From Chryseosolibacter sp964563295 (GTDB lineage: Bacteria > Bacteroidota > Bacteroidia > Cytophagales > Cyclobacteriaceae), in contig CAZLWX010000002.1 in the NCBI GenBank assembly GCA_964563295.1, positions 1 to 64,000 of the forward strand: a stretch of DNA of 64,000 nt. Reading direction: 5' to 3'. Positions 45,143 through 53,896 of the stretch are shown here, one piece after another. Position 1 is the first letter of the stretch. The number at the start of each line of letters is the position of its first letter. Position numbers and translations under genes: made by a program. The notes beneath the pieces were generated by a model. That model was not told the DNA's origin. It saw nothing but the letters and a program-made list of their open reading frames with translations, and made no database searches.

Positions 45143-46178
45143 GGTCGTAACGCCGTGGTATTCATTTCAGTGGTTTGAGCCAGCGACGCTTCGGAATTTT
45201 TCCTGGGAGCATCCGGAATTGCTGTATGCGTTGCTCGCGGTGCCCTTGCTATTCGTCATCAGGTGGCTCTTTCGTTTTTATCTAAATCAGAAACTTCCGG
45301 TCGCCGTTTCCCAAAAAGATCTCCGGACTTCTCCTCTCAATCTTGTTCGGCTCGTGCCGGAATTGCTGATCATGGCCGCCCTTGCGCTTATCATCGTAGC
45401 CCTGGCTCGCCCGCAAAAGACCAATGAGAAAGTGGAACAATGGACGGAAGGAATCGACATCATGATAGCGCTCGATATTTCGCAGTCGATGCAAATCGAG
45501 GACTTTTCTCCGAACCGGCTCGAGGCGGCAAAGAAGGTGGCGCTTGAGTTTATCGAAGGCAGGTTGCAGGACCGCATCGGATTAGTGGTGTTTTCCGGCG
45601 ATGCTTTCTCCCTTGCCCCACTGACGACCGACTATGATCTCTTGCGCTCCTATATAAATGAAATCAATTTTGATATGATTGAAAATCGCGGAACAGCCAT
45701 CGGCAGCGCGATGGCCGTGGTGACCAATCGGATGCGGGAATCAGACTCCAAATCAAAAGTTTGTATTTTACTAAGCGACGGCGACAACACTGCCGGTAAC
45801 ATCGATCCTATAACCGCAGCGGAACTCGCCTCGGCCTACGGAATCAAGATCTATACGATCGTCGTGGGGAAAGAGGGGCTGGTGCCCTATGGGAAAGATT
45901 TTTTCGGGCGGCCAAACATGATTGAAAACACCGTGGATGAAACGACGCTTAAGCGGATGGCATCGATTGGAGGCGGTGAATTTTTTCGGGCCACCGACAA
46001 CCTGGCTCTTGAACAGGTCTTCAACAAGATCGATACATACGAGAAAGCTGAGATCAAGGAAACACGGTTCAAAGATACATCTGACTACTATTTCGTCTAC
46101 CTGCAGTGGGCCTGCTGTTTCTTCCTTTTGTGGCTGTTGCTCAAGTCAACCTTCGTCAGCAACATTCTTCAGGACTAA
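45132..46178 (+). CDS. batA: BatA, membrane-anchored VWA protein
   Basis: A 348-residue protein with two N-terminal helices (LLYALLAVPLLFVIRWLF and LIMAALALIIVALA), a VWA domain and a C-terminal helix (WACCFFLLWLLLKSTF). The MIDAS site is complete: DISQSM (DxSxS), a Thr in NRGTAIGSA, and the LLSDGDN aspartate. This is the BatA layout of aerotolerance operons; batB, batC and further genes are not downstream. Instead its stop overlaps the convergent LysE gene by 4 bases, so the locus is short. Confidence 0.92.
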   Translation: MENEVVTPWYSFQWFEPATLRNFSWEHPELLYALLAVPLLFVIRWLFRFYLNQKLPVAVSQKDLRTSPLNLVRLVPELLIMAALALIIVALARPQKTNEKVEQWTEGIDIMIALDISQSMQIEDFSPNRLEAAKKVALEFIEGRLQDRIGLVVFSGDAFSLAPLTTDYDLLRSYINEINFDMIENRGTAIGSAMAVVTNRMRESDSKSKVCILLSDGDNTAGNIDPITAAELASAYGIKIYTIVVGKEGLVPYGKDFFGRPNMIENTVDETTLKRMASIGGGEFFRATDNLALEQVFNKIDTYEKAEIKETRFKDTSDYYFVYLQWACCFFLLWLLLKSTFVSNILQD

Positions 46179-46813
46179 AAAACTCGTACATTGAAGCCGT
46201 CGGCTATGAAAATTAGCCGCCCACCGAAAATCAGCAGGACCAGTCCCAGTATAAAATTCATGGTCCTGATGAATCGGGGGGTGAGCAGCTGCCGAAGATT
46301 ATCTGCCAACTTAACTTTGATCACATCGGTAATGAAAACCGTCCCGACGATCGTAGCAAAATAGGGAACAGCTTTTGAGGGTGTCACGTAACCGAATTTT
46401 GTCGTCGCCACGCCAACGGTGCCAAGCCAAAAGACGAGCACCATGGGACTCAACCCATTCACAACAAACCCCTTCGTCACGAGTCGATAAGGACTTCTGG
46501 CCTTTACTTTCTTCGGGTCGTAGTGCATCAGGATGCGGCTCTTGACAAACAGGTAATAGAGGCCCATGCCGAGGAGGACTGCACCGCCGAAATACGCCAG
46601 GTATTCCCTGAAGCTGCCATGATCAAAAAGCTGGTACACGCCGAGGTAGCACAGGGTAATGTAAAACGCGTCGCTGAGCGATACGCCCAGCGCGACATAG
46701 CATCCGCTTCGGAAGCCGCGTTCAATACTGGTTTGAAGGAGGGTAAAAAAGACCGGACCTATCAGAAAGGCAAGCACGATCCCGGAAATAGCACCATTAA
46801 GTATGCTGTCCAT
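46175..46813 (-). CDS. LysE family amino acid exporter-like protein
   Basis: A 212-residue integral membrane protein with about six hydrophobic helices. The family start is visible as GAISGIVLAFLIGPVFFTLLQTSIERGFRSG. LysE/RhtB proteins export amino acids or related small metabolites; the substrate is unknown. The gene overlaps the end of the GH3 gene by 17 bases, so the two are translated together. That suggests a link between amino acid conjugation and export, which is inference. Confidence 0.88.
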   Translation of the reverse strand: MDSILNGAISGIVLAFLIGPVFFTLLQTSIERGFRSGCYVALGVSLSDAFYITLCYLGVYQLFDHGSFREYLAYFGGAVLLGMGLYYLFVKSRILMHYDPKKVKARSPYRLVTKGFVVNGLSPMVLVFWLGTVGVATTKFGYVTPSKAVPYFATIVGTVFITDVIKVKLADNLRQLLTPRFIRTMNFILGLVLLIFGGRLIFIADGFNVRVF

Positions 46814-48353
46814 TGGATCGGGATTTCAAGAATGCCTTCCATTCGTCCAACTGGTTTCTCTTCATCACTCTTGGAAACTTGTTTTGGCCTCCAACCTTGC
46901 CCTTCGACTCCAACCAATCGTAAAACGTGTGCAAGGGGAAAACATCCACGACGACTTCCTTAAGGGCCGCACTTCGTTCGACGGCATAGTCGTCGTTCAA
47001 AACTTTGAGGTGTTGGTCGAGCTTCTCCTTCAGTGCTGAAGGATCTACCTGATCGTCGGTTCCCACGAACCAATGGTGGGCGAAGAGGTTGTCGTGCGGG
47101 ACTCCGGCGACGGTAAATTCCTGAATGGTGATGTTCAGGTCATTCGCCGCAAGCTCGATGGCCTTGGTCATATTATCAACAGAAAGGTGTTCGCCACACA
47201 GACTGAGGAAATGCTTCGTTCGACCGGTAATCACGATCTCACTATTCTCCAGGGAAGTAAAGCGAATGACATCACCGATGAGATAGCGCCATGCACCCGC
47301 ACAGGTCGACAGCAGAAGGGCATACTCTTTACCTTCCTCCACTTCATCGATCATTAGGGCTTCGGCGTCAGGCCGTACCTCGCCGTTCGAGTCGAAGTTG
47401 CGTTCGTCGAATGGCACAAACTCATAGAAAATTCCATTGTTAAGCACCAGCCTCATCGATTTGCGATTGGGATACGCCTGGAATGCAATGAAGCCTTCGG
47501 ATGCCAGGTAAGTTTCAATGTAATAGATCGGCCTCCCCAATAATTTCTCAAATCCTTTCTTGTAAGGATCAAAGCTCACGCCGCCATGAACATAAACCAT
47601 GAGGTTGGGCCAAATTTCATGAATGTTCGCCGCACGATGATGGGCTATTATTTTTTCAAGAAGTATTTGTATCCACGCAGGAACACCGACAACGATACCG
47701 ATATCCCAATCGGGGGCCCGCCTGGCAATTTCATCCAGCTTGACATCCCAGTTCCTGTTCTTCGCTATTTTCTTTCCAGGCTTGTAAAAATGTTGAAACC
47801 AGAATGGCAACTGCGCCGCCTGGATGCCGCTGAGGTCCCCCTCAAAAAAGCTTCCTTTCCGGTTGAGGTGTGTGCTGCCGCCGAGCATCAGGATACCGGC
47901 CTCAAATGCTTCCGGCTGTAAATCGTACTTCGACAATGTCAATATCTGCCGCACGCTGGTCTTCCGGATCGCCTTGGTCATGTCTTTGGTAACCGGAATA
48001 TATTTGGAGGATGCCTCAGAGGTACCCGAACTCAGCGCAAAGTATTTAACACGGCCGGGCCAGCAGACGTTCTTGACACCTTTCTGTGCCTGCCGCCACC
48101 AGTCGTTGTAGATCTTGTTGTAGTCGTGAATCGGTACATTCTTCCTGAACCGCTTGTGAAATTCGTTTCCTTCCTGCAGAAACGCCTCTAATATATCGGC
48201 AAACCGATAGTACTTTCCAAACTCAGTGGTATTGGCGGCAATCAGCAGCTCCTTGAGTTCTTTCTTTTGAAGATCAAATGGTGACGTGTAATCCTGCTCC
48301 AGCATTTCCCGGAGTCGGATCCCTTTTTTCAGCAATGTTCCCAGGATGGCCAT
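46797..48353 (-). CDS. GH3 auxin-responsive promoter family acyl-acid amido synthetase
   Basis: A 518-residue enzyme of the GH3 family, adenylate-forming proteins best known from plants, where they join jasmonate or auxin to amino acids. Visible features are the Ser/Thr-rich phosphate-binding segment FALSSGTSEASSKYIPVTKD, the YLASEGFIAFQ region, WRYLIGDVIRFTS and GRTKHFLSLCGEHLS. Bacterial GH3 proteins are common in Bacteroidota but their substrates are not known to me. It forms an operon with the LysE gene (17-base overlap). Confidence 0.92.
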   Translation of the reverse strand: MAILGTLLKKGIRLREMLEQDYTSPFDLQKKELKELLIAANTTEFGKYYRFADILEAFLQEGNEFHKRFRKNVPIHDYNKIYNDWWRQAQKGVKNVCWPGRVKYFALSSGTSEASSKYIPVTKDMTKAIRKTSVRQILTLSKYDLQPEAFEAGILMLGGSTHLNRKGSFFEGDLSGIQAAQLPFWFQHFYKPGKKIAKNRNWDVKLDEIARRAPDWDIGIVVGVPAWIQILLEKIIAHHRAANIHEIWPNLMVYVHGGVSFDPYKKGFEKLLGRPIYYIETYLASEGFIAFQAYPNRKSMRLVLNNGIFYEFVPFDERNFDSNGEVRPDAEALMIDEVEEGKEYALLLSTCAGAWRYLIGDVIRFTSLENSEIVITGRTKHFLSLCGEHLSVDNMTKAIELAANDLNITIQEFTVAGVPHDNLFAHHWFVGTDDQVDPSALKEKLDQHLKVLNDDYAVERSAALKEVVVDVFPLHTFYDWLESKGKVGGQNKFPRVMKRNQLDEWKAFLKSRSNGQHT

Positions 48354-48473
48354 TATGGACGGGTGGCGTTGGCCTCAAAAATAGACATGAATTGGTGATC
48401 TGCCCAACTATAAATGTGGTTAGTATTACATCAAAATTACAGTAAAATTGCGTTTCACAACCGTCGCCTGAAC

Positions 48474-49142
48474 ATGGGCATTAGCAGCAACTTACTTGAA
48501 ATAAAAAGCCGTCTACCGGCAACATGCAAGCTTATAGCCGTCACAAAAACTCAGCCTGTTGAAAACATTTTGGAGGCCTATCATGCGCCACATCGTCTTT
48601 TTGGAGAAAATAAGGTACAAGAACTGACCGCAAAGGCAGAGGCGCTTCCGCGCGATATTGAGTGGCACATGATCGGTCACTTGCAGACCAACAAAGTGAA
48701 ATTCCTGGCGCCCTTCGTTGGGATGATCCATGGTATCGACAGCCCACGACTGCTGGCGGAAGTCAACAAGCAAGCTGGCAAGCACGGTCGCATAATTCCC
48801 TGCCTCCTTCAGGTGCACATCGCGCTCGAAGAATCCAAATTCGGATTCTCGGAAAGTGAAATCAATGACCTTTTGAGCAGTAATCAAATCCTTCAATGGA
48901 GCAATGTGCGTATAGAAGGTCTGATGGGAATGGCTACCTTTACCGATGACAGCGTGCGCGTCCGGTCGGAATTCAGATCGCTAAGGACTCTGTTCGACAA
49001 GATCAGGGAGCAACGTCTTCCGCCATCTGTCAGGATGAGTGAATTGTCGATGGGAATGAGCGGCGATTACCATATTGCGGTGGAGGAAGGCAGCACGATG
49101 GTAAGGATTGGGACGGCAATTTTCGGCGAGCGTAAACCCTGA
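48474..49142 (+). CDS. YggS family pyridoxal phosphate homeostasis protein
   Basis: A 222-residue PLP-binding protein of the COG0325 family, a single-domain TIM barrel. The PLP lysine is in KLIAVTKTQPVENILEA, and the other conserved blocks are LFGENKVQEL, EWHMIGHLQTNKVK, LSMGMSGDYHIAVEEGSTMVRIGTAIFG. The protein buffers PLP and affects amino acid metabolism. The ATG at 48474 was chosen; the earlier in-frame ATG at 48414 adds non-conserved residues. A DUF423 gene follows after 11 bases. Confidence 0.95.
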   Translation: MGISSNLLEIKSRLPATCKLIAVTKTQPVENILEAYHAPHRLFGENKVQELTAKAEALPRDIEWHMIGHLQTNKVKFLAPFVGMIHGIDSPRLLAEVNKQAGKHGRIIPCLLQVHIALEESKFGFSESEINDLLSSNQILQWSNVRIEGLMGMATFTDDSVRVRSEFRSLRTLFDKIREQRLPPSVRMSELSMGMSGDYHIAVEEGSTMVRIGTAIFGERKP

Positions 49143-49153
49143 CTGTATAGTAT

Positions 49154-49528
49154 ATGACACAACGCACGACATTAGTAACGGCCGTGATCACGGCAGGACT
49201 GGCGGTGGTACTCGGTGCTTTTGGAGCACATGCGTTGAAGGCCAGGCTAACAGTTACCGGGTACGCAACCATCTACGAGATGGCCGTGCGCTACCAGATC
49301 TACCACGCTTTCGCGATGTTGTTCAACGGCTTGCTGATGCAGGTGTTCCCATCCAAACGCTTGCGGGTGGCGAGCTGGTTTTTTTTCGGTGGTATCATCT
49401 TGTTTTCCGGCAGTCTGTATGCGCTGGCTTTGTCAGGCACCCCCATGCTAGGGGCCATTACGCCTGTCGGCGGAATTGGTTTTATCCTCGGATGGCTGCT
49501 GATGCTTCTCGGCATCCTAAAAAGATAA
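49154..49528 (+). CDS. DUF423 membrane protein
   Basis: A 124-residue integral membrane protein with four hydrophobic helices. The DUF423 signature appears as GAFGAHALKARLTVTGYATIYEMAVRYQIYHAFAM, followed by FFFGGIILFSGSLYALAL and TPVGGIGFILGW. The function is unknown across bacteria. It is co-directional with yggS (11-base gap) and probably in the same transcript. Confidence 0.93.
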   Translation: MTQRTTLVTAVITAGLAVVLGAFGAHALKARLTVTGYATIYEMAVRYQIYHAFAMLFNGLLMQVFPSKRLRVASWFFFGGIILFSGSLYALALSGTPMLGAITPVGGIGFILGWLLMLLGILKR

Positions 49529-49552
49529 AGGGCCCTTTTTCAAGGACCCTTT
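49527..49552. terminator. Weak bidirectional hairpin between convergent genes
   Basis: AAAGGG (49527-49532) pairs with CCCTTT (49547-49552) and an inner CC/GG pair. It lies between the ends of the DUF423 and DUF1573 genes. There is no long T-run on either side. Confidence 0.4.
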
Positions 49553-49572
49553 GATATCATGATGACTTCGCG

Positions 49573-49998
49573 TTACTGTGGATTCGTGCTGCGCGGCAAT
49601 ACATTTGTTGTGAACGTGATCTGGTTGCCATCCGCATTTACAGCATTTGAAATGACTGTTACAGGTTTGTTTTGCCGGCCCATCTTACCAGCGCTATTGA
49701 ATGCCACTGTAAGTTCACCTTTTCCTCCAGGGGGGATTGGGTCGCGCGGCCAGCCTTTTGGCGTGGTACAACCACAACTAACCTGCACGTTGGTGATGAT
49801 CAGCGGCTCAGTGCCCGCGTTGGTAAAATGAAAGGTGTGCTCAACCTTATCACCCTGCATAATGTCACCAAAATCGAATGTCTTTTCCTCGAATGCGATG
49901 ACGGCGCCATCCGTTTTTTCGTTGGTCTTATCCTGCGCAACAGCAGCCCCGGCAATTCCCATCAGGACCAAAAACAAGTACTTTTTCATGCTTTTCAA
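49573..49998 (-). CDS. Exported DUF1573 protein
   Basis: A 141-residue protein with a signal peptide (MKKYLFLVLMGIAGAAVAQ, from either the first ATG or the one at 49989). A DUF1573 domain follows: FDFGDIMQGDKVEHTFHFTNAGTEPLIITNVQVSCGCTTPKG. DUF1573 is an Ig-like domain common in Bacteroidota secreted proteins, with a conserved CGC cysteine pair. Periplasmic or outer-surface location is expected. The function is unknown. Confidence 0.9.
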   Translation of the reverse strand: MKSMKKYLFLVLMGIAGAAVAQDKTNEKTDGAVIAFEEKTFDFGDIMQGDKVEHTFHFTNAGTEPLIITNVQVSCGCTTPKGWPRDPIPPGGKGELTVAFNSAGKMGRQNKPVTVISNAVNADGNQITFTTNVLPRSTNPQ

Positions 49999-50128
49999 TT
50001 TTTGACAAATTTAGTGAGAAATTCCTCAGTAAAAATATGAATTTGAGGCCAATTCAAGCACTCTTGTTCATGCAAACACGATGCCGATTGTCCTTATCGA
50101 TAACCCGGGAACGCAAAATGTAACCCCG

Positions 50129-50593
50129 ATGGACAAAGAAGTTGCCCATGTTTATGGAAATCGGGTGCGCGTACGCGTTTGCGGACTGTGCTGGCAGGAT
50201 GACCGCCTGCTTATGGTGAACTACCGCGGAATTACTGACGCGGCGTTTTGGGCGCCCCCCGGCGGTGGCGTTGAGTTTGGACAGTCCATTGAGCAGACTC
50301 TCAGGCGCGAATTCCTGGAAGAGACCGGTCTCGAAATCCGACCAGGACCGTTTCTCTTCGGCTGTGAATTCATCCAGGCTCCATTGCACGCCATTGAATT
50401 ATTCTACCCTGTCATCATTGAATCAGGCACCCTCAGGCGAGGTTCCGATCCAGAGTTGAACCTGATTGAGGATGTCCGGTTCATGACCTTAGCGGAGTTG
50501 CTCGCTCTCGGCGCGAACGAAATACACGGCATCTTTCGCGGGCTGAAATCGCCCGATGATTTGATGCGTTTGAAGGGGTTTTTCCGCATATAA
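50129..50593 (+). CDS. Nudix hydrolase
   Basis: A 154-residue Nudix hydrolase from the ATG at 50129 (an ATG at 50081 in the same frame is an alternative). The Nudix box is complete: GGVEFGQSIEQTLRREFLEE, continuing TGL. Such enzymes split nucleoside-diphosphate-linked molecules; the substrate is not predictable. It is divergent from the DUF1573 gene and is followed by DUF3822 after 75 bases. Confidence 0.9.
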   Translation: MDKEVAHVYGNRVRVRVCGLCWQDDRLLMVNYRGITDAAFWAPPGGGVEFGQSIEQTLRREFLEETGLEIRPGPFLFGCEFIQAPLHAIELFYPVIIESGTLRRGSDPELNLIEDVRFMTLAELLALGANEIHGIFRGLKSPDDLMRLKGFFRI

Positions 50594-50668
50594 GCGCCTG
50601 GCGCCTTCATTATGCCCCATAAAATTTCTATACTTGTAGGATAGTGCAACCCCCTTAACGGTCAAGTC

Positions 50669-51574
50669 TTGCAGACAGCGGCGATCAATTACAAACTCAT
50701 CAAGAAGATTAGGGATGAGCGTTTTGAGGAGGACCTCATTCATCAATATGACCTCCTGATCCACATCGGCGCGCGCGATTTGCAGGTTGGGGTGATCGAC
50801 ACGCAGGAGAACAGGTTGTTGCTCCTTGAGGATTATGTTTTTCCCAACATGTCGTCGCCAGACGACTTAAATCAGATTCTCGAAGAATTGTTCGATGCGC
50901 ACGCCTTTCTGAAAGCGGCGTTCTGGAAAACAATCAAGATCTCAGTCAAGAATAACAAGTTCATTCAGGTGCCCGAGGCTCTTTTTGTTGAGGGAGCTCA
51001 ACGAGACTATTTGAAATTCAATGCCCAGTTAAGCGCTGACGAGGAAGTGCTTTGGGTGGCCAATAAGCGCATCAACGCCGTCACCGTGTTCGCCTTCCCG
51101 AAAGAACTGAAAGCATGGCTACACAAGCTCTACCCGTCGACTCAGCCGTTTTTCATGCACCAGTCGGCGGTGATTATTGAGGGCATCACGCAATTCTCTT
51201 CTCATAAGCGCGACAATCCGCTTTACATTTACATTGACCGCTTCAGGCTGCACATTCTGTATTGCAAGCAAGGGCGACTGCTCTACTACAACCAGTTCGC
51301 CATCAAGCAATTTTCGGATTATGTGCGCTACATCATGCTGGTGCTAAAATCCCTTAATCTCGATCAGTCCACCAGCCAGATCCTCTTGTGGGGTTATATC
51401 GGCAAGAATTCACCCCACTATCACGAGTTTTACAAATACATCAGCAATGTTACTTTTGGGCACCGGCCCAGACATCTCAACTACGGTTATATGTTCGACG
51501 AGGTTCAGGATCATCATTTCATGGACCTGTACTGTATGGACTTGCTCACGAACGGCACTCAGCAGTCAACATAA
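50669..51574 (+). CDS. DUF3822 family protein
   Basis: A 301-residue protein with a TTG start (MQTAAINYKLIKKIRDERF). It matches DUF3822, a Bacteroidota family with an actin/ASKHA-like look: YDLLIHIGARDLQVGVIDTQENRLLLLEDYVF, then a second half LYIYIDRFRLHILYCKQGRLLYYNQF. The function is unknown. It is followed by coaD after 12 bases, a pairing known to me in Bacteroidota, so the two are probably co-transcribed. No ATG gives a full-length start. Confidence 0.87.
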   Translation: MQTAAINYKLIKKIRDERFEEDLIHQYDLLIHIGARDLQVGVIDTQENRLLLLEDYVFPNMSSPDDLNQILEELFDAHAFLKAAFWKTIKISVKNNKFIQVPEALFVEGAQRDYLKFNAQLSADEEVLWVANKRINAVTVFAFPKELKAWLHKLYPSTQPFFMHQSAVIIEGITQFSSHKRDNPLYIYIDRFRLHILYCKQGRLLYYNQFAIKQFSDYVRYIMLVLKSLNLDQSTSQILLWGYIGKNSPHYHEFYKYISNVTFGHRPRHLNYGYMFDEVQDHHFMDLYCMDLLTNGTQQST

Positions 51575-51586
51575 GTTCAATCACTC

Positions 51587-52048
51587 ATGGCCGAAAAAAA
51601 GATTGCGTTGTTTCCCGGGTCATTTGATCCGTTTACCAAAGGCCATGAGGACATTGTGCTTCGCGGCCTGCAACTGTTCGATGAAATCATAATCGCCATT
51701 GGTTACAACACTCAGAAGAGCAGCCGGTACTTTGCCGTCGACATGATGGTCGACAAGATCCGCAAAACCTTTGAGCGTTATCCCGTCATCAAGGTTGTCG
51801 TTTATGATGAGTTGACGGCGGAACTAGCGAGAACGCACGGTGCCCGATTTCTGCTGCGTGGAATCCGGAATACTACCGACTTTGAATACGAAAACAGCAT
51901 TTCACAGGTCAACCGTAAACTGTATCACGAACTGGAATCGGTGTTCCTGATCACTTCTCCTCAGTTTGCCTGGATAAGTTCTTCAATCATCCGGGAAGTT
52001 CATCGCTATGGAGGCGACGTCAACGACTTTCTCCCCTACCCCCTATAA
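51587..52048 (+). CDS. coaD: Phosphopantetheine adenylyltransferase
   Basis: A 153-residue nucleotidyltransferase that makes dephospho-CoA from 4'-phosphopantetheine and ATP, the fourth step of coenzyme A synthesis. The T/HxGH motif is in GSFDPFTKGHEDIV. The RGIRNTTDFEYENSISQVNRKL and SSSIIREVHRYGGDV segments are typical. The length is normal. It follows DUF3822 in one transcript. Confidence 0.96.
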   Translation: MAEKKIALFPGSFDPFTKGHEDIVLRGLQLFDEIIIAIGYNTQKSSRYFAVDMMVDKIRKTFERYPVIKVVVYDELTAELARTHGARFLLRGIRNTTDFEYENSISQVNRKLYHELESVFLITSPQFAWISSSIIREVHRYGGDVNDFLPYPL

Positions 52049-52103
52049 AATCAGCGTCATCATCAGCGTCATCAGCGAAAACATTTCCATCACCGGTCAG
52101 TGG

Positions 52104-52784
52104 TCAGCGGTGAATCTCCTGCTTTTCATAGAACCTCTCAAACACGTACTGGATGGACTTGTACGAATGCTCGAGCGCGTGGTATACTTCCTTTGGCGTC
52201 ATCCAGCGAACTTCTTCGATATCTTCCGCGGATGCCGGCTTCATCTTTGAATCATCAATGCTCTCCATGAGATACCAGCGTGTTTTTTTAAGCATGGCAC
52301 GTTTGTTCATGGTATAGGTGTGCCACGTCGTACAGATCTTGCGGGCGAGTTTGACCGAAATATTGCACTCCTCCTGCACCTCGCGGACGGCGGTTTGTCG
52401 ATATCGTTCATTCTTTTCTTTCTTTCCTTTCGGGAGATCCCATTTCTTGAGTCGGTAGATCATCAGATACTTCTCTTTCTTTTTGACCAGCCCTCCCGCT
52501 GCCTTGACCATTTTGAACTTGGCGCGCAGATATCGCTTAATAGCCTTGTAGTCGACAACCGACAGCTGCAACGACAGTACATTGATAGGCACTTTTGAAT
52601 TCAGGTAGGCGAGAAGCGTATCGAAATGACTCTCGTCGACATTCTGGATCCAAAGGTGATGAAGGAGGCCCGCCTGAGTGATGGGCTCCGCAGCAGCATC
52701 GATAGCATGATTGAATCGGCCGGGATCGGGGCGCACCCCAGGCTTAAGGATGGTGACCGGAATGTCATTGATAAAAATGATCAT
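52104..52784 (-). CDS. Nudix domain protein with N-terminal extension
   Basis: A 226-residue protein. The first 80 residues are an unassigned domain (MIIFINDIPVTILKPG). The C-terminal 130 residues are a Nudix domain with the box GKKEKNERYRQTAVREVQEE followed by CNI, where the usual Gly after Cys is Asn. A KWDLPKGKKE segment precedes it. Its substrate is unknown. It is divergent from pyrE across a 149-base gap, an arrangement I recall from other Bacteroidota. Confidence 0.87.
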   Translation of the reverse strand: MIIFINDIPVTILKPGVRPDPGRFNHAIDAAAEPITQAGLLHHLWIQNVDESHFDTLLAYLNSKVPINVLSLQLSVVDYKAIKRYLRAKFKMVKAAGGLVKKKEKYLMIYRLKKWDLPKGKKEKNERYRQTAVREVQEECNISVKLARKICTTWHTYTMNKRAMLKKTRWYLMESIDDSKMKPASAEDIEEVRWMTPKEVYHALEHSYKSIQYVFERFYEKQEIHR

Positions 52785-52913
52785 GCATCGTGCATAAGAT
52801 CCCAGTTCGCAAAAGAATAAATTATTCGCGAGTGGGCAAGTACTTTAAGACATTTTTACCAGGGCCCGGATAAAGCGGCTGGGGTTTACTTTTTCCGCAT
52901 GCGAAATAAACTC

Positions 52914-52921
52914 TATTTTTG
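52914..52921 (+). promoter_or_regulatory. Candidate -7 element for pyrE
   Basis: A perfect TATTTTTG, whose last base is only 12 bases before the chosen pyrE ATG (52934). Transcription would then start almost at the gene. The -33 position has TTT rather than TTTG. Confidence 0.5.
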
Positions 52922-52933
52922 GGCATGTCAATC

Positions 52934-53578
52934 ATGAAAGTGCAGGCCTCCACTGCTGCGGTAGTGGCCTCCATGTTGCTGAAGATTGGAGCGATTAAGT
53001 TGAGCACCAAGAGACCTTTTACCTGGAGCTCGGGGTGGAAGTCTCCTATTTATTGCGACAACCGGCTTTCCCTTTCATACCCCGACGTCCGCGCCGCGAT
53101 CAGGGACGCGCTGGCCGATGCGATTCGAAACAATTTCCCGGAGGTTCAGGCGATCGCTGGCGTAGCTACTGCTGGTATTGCCCAGGGCGCCCTCGTTGCG
53201 GATACGCTCATGTTGCCGTTTCTCTATGTGCGCCCCAAGCCGAAAGGTCATGGCATGGAGAATCTCATTGAAGGAAAAATCGCCCGGGGACAAAAAGTCG
53301 TCGTCGTGGAAGACCTGGTTTCTACAGGTGGAAGCTCCCTCAAGGCAGCGGAAGCACTGCGGGACTCGGGTTTTCACGTACTCGGAATGGTCTCCATTTT
53401 CAACTATGGTTTCGACGTGGCAGAAGAAAATTTTCGTAAGTCTAACGTGTCCCTGGTCAGCCTCAGCGACTATGGTCATCTGCTCGCGGAAGCCCTCCGT
53501 GAAAATTACATCACCGAACAACAGTTAACTTCCCTTAAAGCATGGCGAGTGGATCCCGAGAACTGGAAGAAAGAATGA
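52934..53578 (+). CDS. pyrE: Orotate phosphoribosyltransferase
   Basis: A 214-residue enzyme of pyrimidine synthesis that joins orotate and PRPP to give OMP. The PRPP-binding segment is VVVVEDLVSTGGSS, and the orotate side shows FTWSSGWKSPIYCDNR. The ATG at 52934 aligns with the usual start of Bacteroidota PyrE (23 residues before the KL of GAIKL). An ATG at 52925 and a TTG at 52919 lie closer to the -7 element and are less likely. Confidence 0.95.
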   Translation: MKVQASTAAVVASMLLKIGAIKLSTKRPFTWSSGWKSPIYCDNRLSLSYPDVRAAIRDALADAIRNNFPEVQAIAGVATAGIAQGALVADTLMLPFLYVRPKPKGHGMENLIEGKIARGQKVVVVEDLVSTGGSSLKAAEALRDSGFHVLGMVSIFNYGFDVAEENFRKSNVSLVSLSDYGHLLAEALRENYITEQQLTSLKAWRVDPENWKKE

Positions 53579-53600
53579 AGTTGCAGGTTGCACGCGCTAA

Positions 53601-53632
53601 TTTGGAAGGGTTACTCCCATTTAATACATTTA
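53601..53632 (+). promoter_or_regulatory. Bacteroidota promoter for acpP
   Basis: TTTG at 53601-53604, 20 bases, then TACATTTA at 53625-53632 (7 of 8). The ATG is 21 bases further on. Confidence 0.65.
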
Positions 53633-53653
53633 CCGCAATTTAGATCAGGACCT

Positions 53654-53896
53654 ATGGAGCAAATTCCCAGGAAAGTCACGCAAATATTGGTCGAGAAACT
53701 GGGCATTGCTGAATCTGAAATCACACCCGAAGCCAACTTTGTCAAAGACCTGGGTATCGACTCGCTCGACTATGCAGAGATCGTGATGGAGTTTGAACAA
53801 ACATTTGACATCCGAATCCCCGACGATGACGCCGAAAAGCTTCAGACATTTGGTCAAGCTGTAGATTACATACGCGAGAAGCTTAAGTCGAAGTAA
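53654..53896 (+). CDS. acpP: Acyl carrier protein
   Basis: An 80-residue acidic carrier protein. The phosphopantetheine serine is in LGIDSLDYAEIVMEFE (Ser38 within DSL). It carries growing acyl chains, for fatty acids and for the 3-hydroxyacyl donors of LpxA and LpxD. It is not in a fab operon here, so it may be a second, specialised carrier; the sequence does not decide this. The ATG at 53654 was chosen, with its own promoter just upstream. Confidence 0.9.
   Translation: MEQIPRKVTQILVEKLGIAESEITPEANFVKDLGIDSLDYAEIVMEFEQTFDIRIPDDDAEKLQTFGQAVDYIREKLKSK

Noticed and set aside
52048..52110. Tandem repeat ATCAGCGTC after coaD
   Set aside because: Only two to three copies with irregular length; it does not keep the 7-base pattern, so I did not place it in the heptad family.
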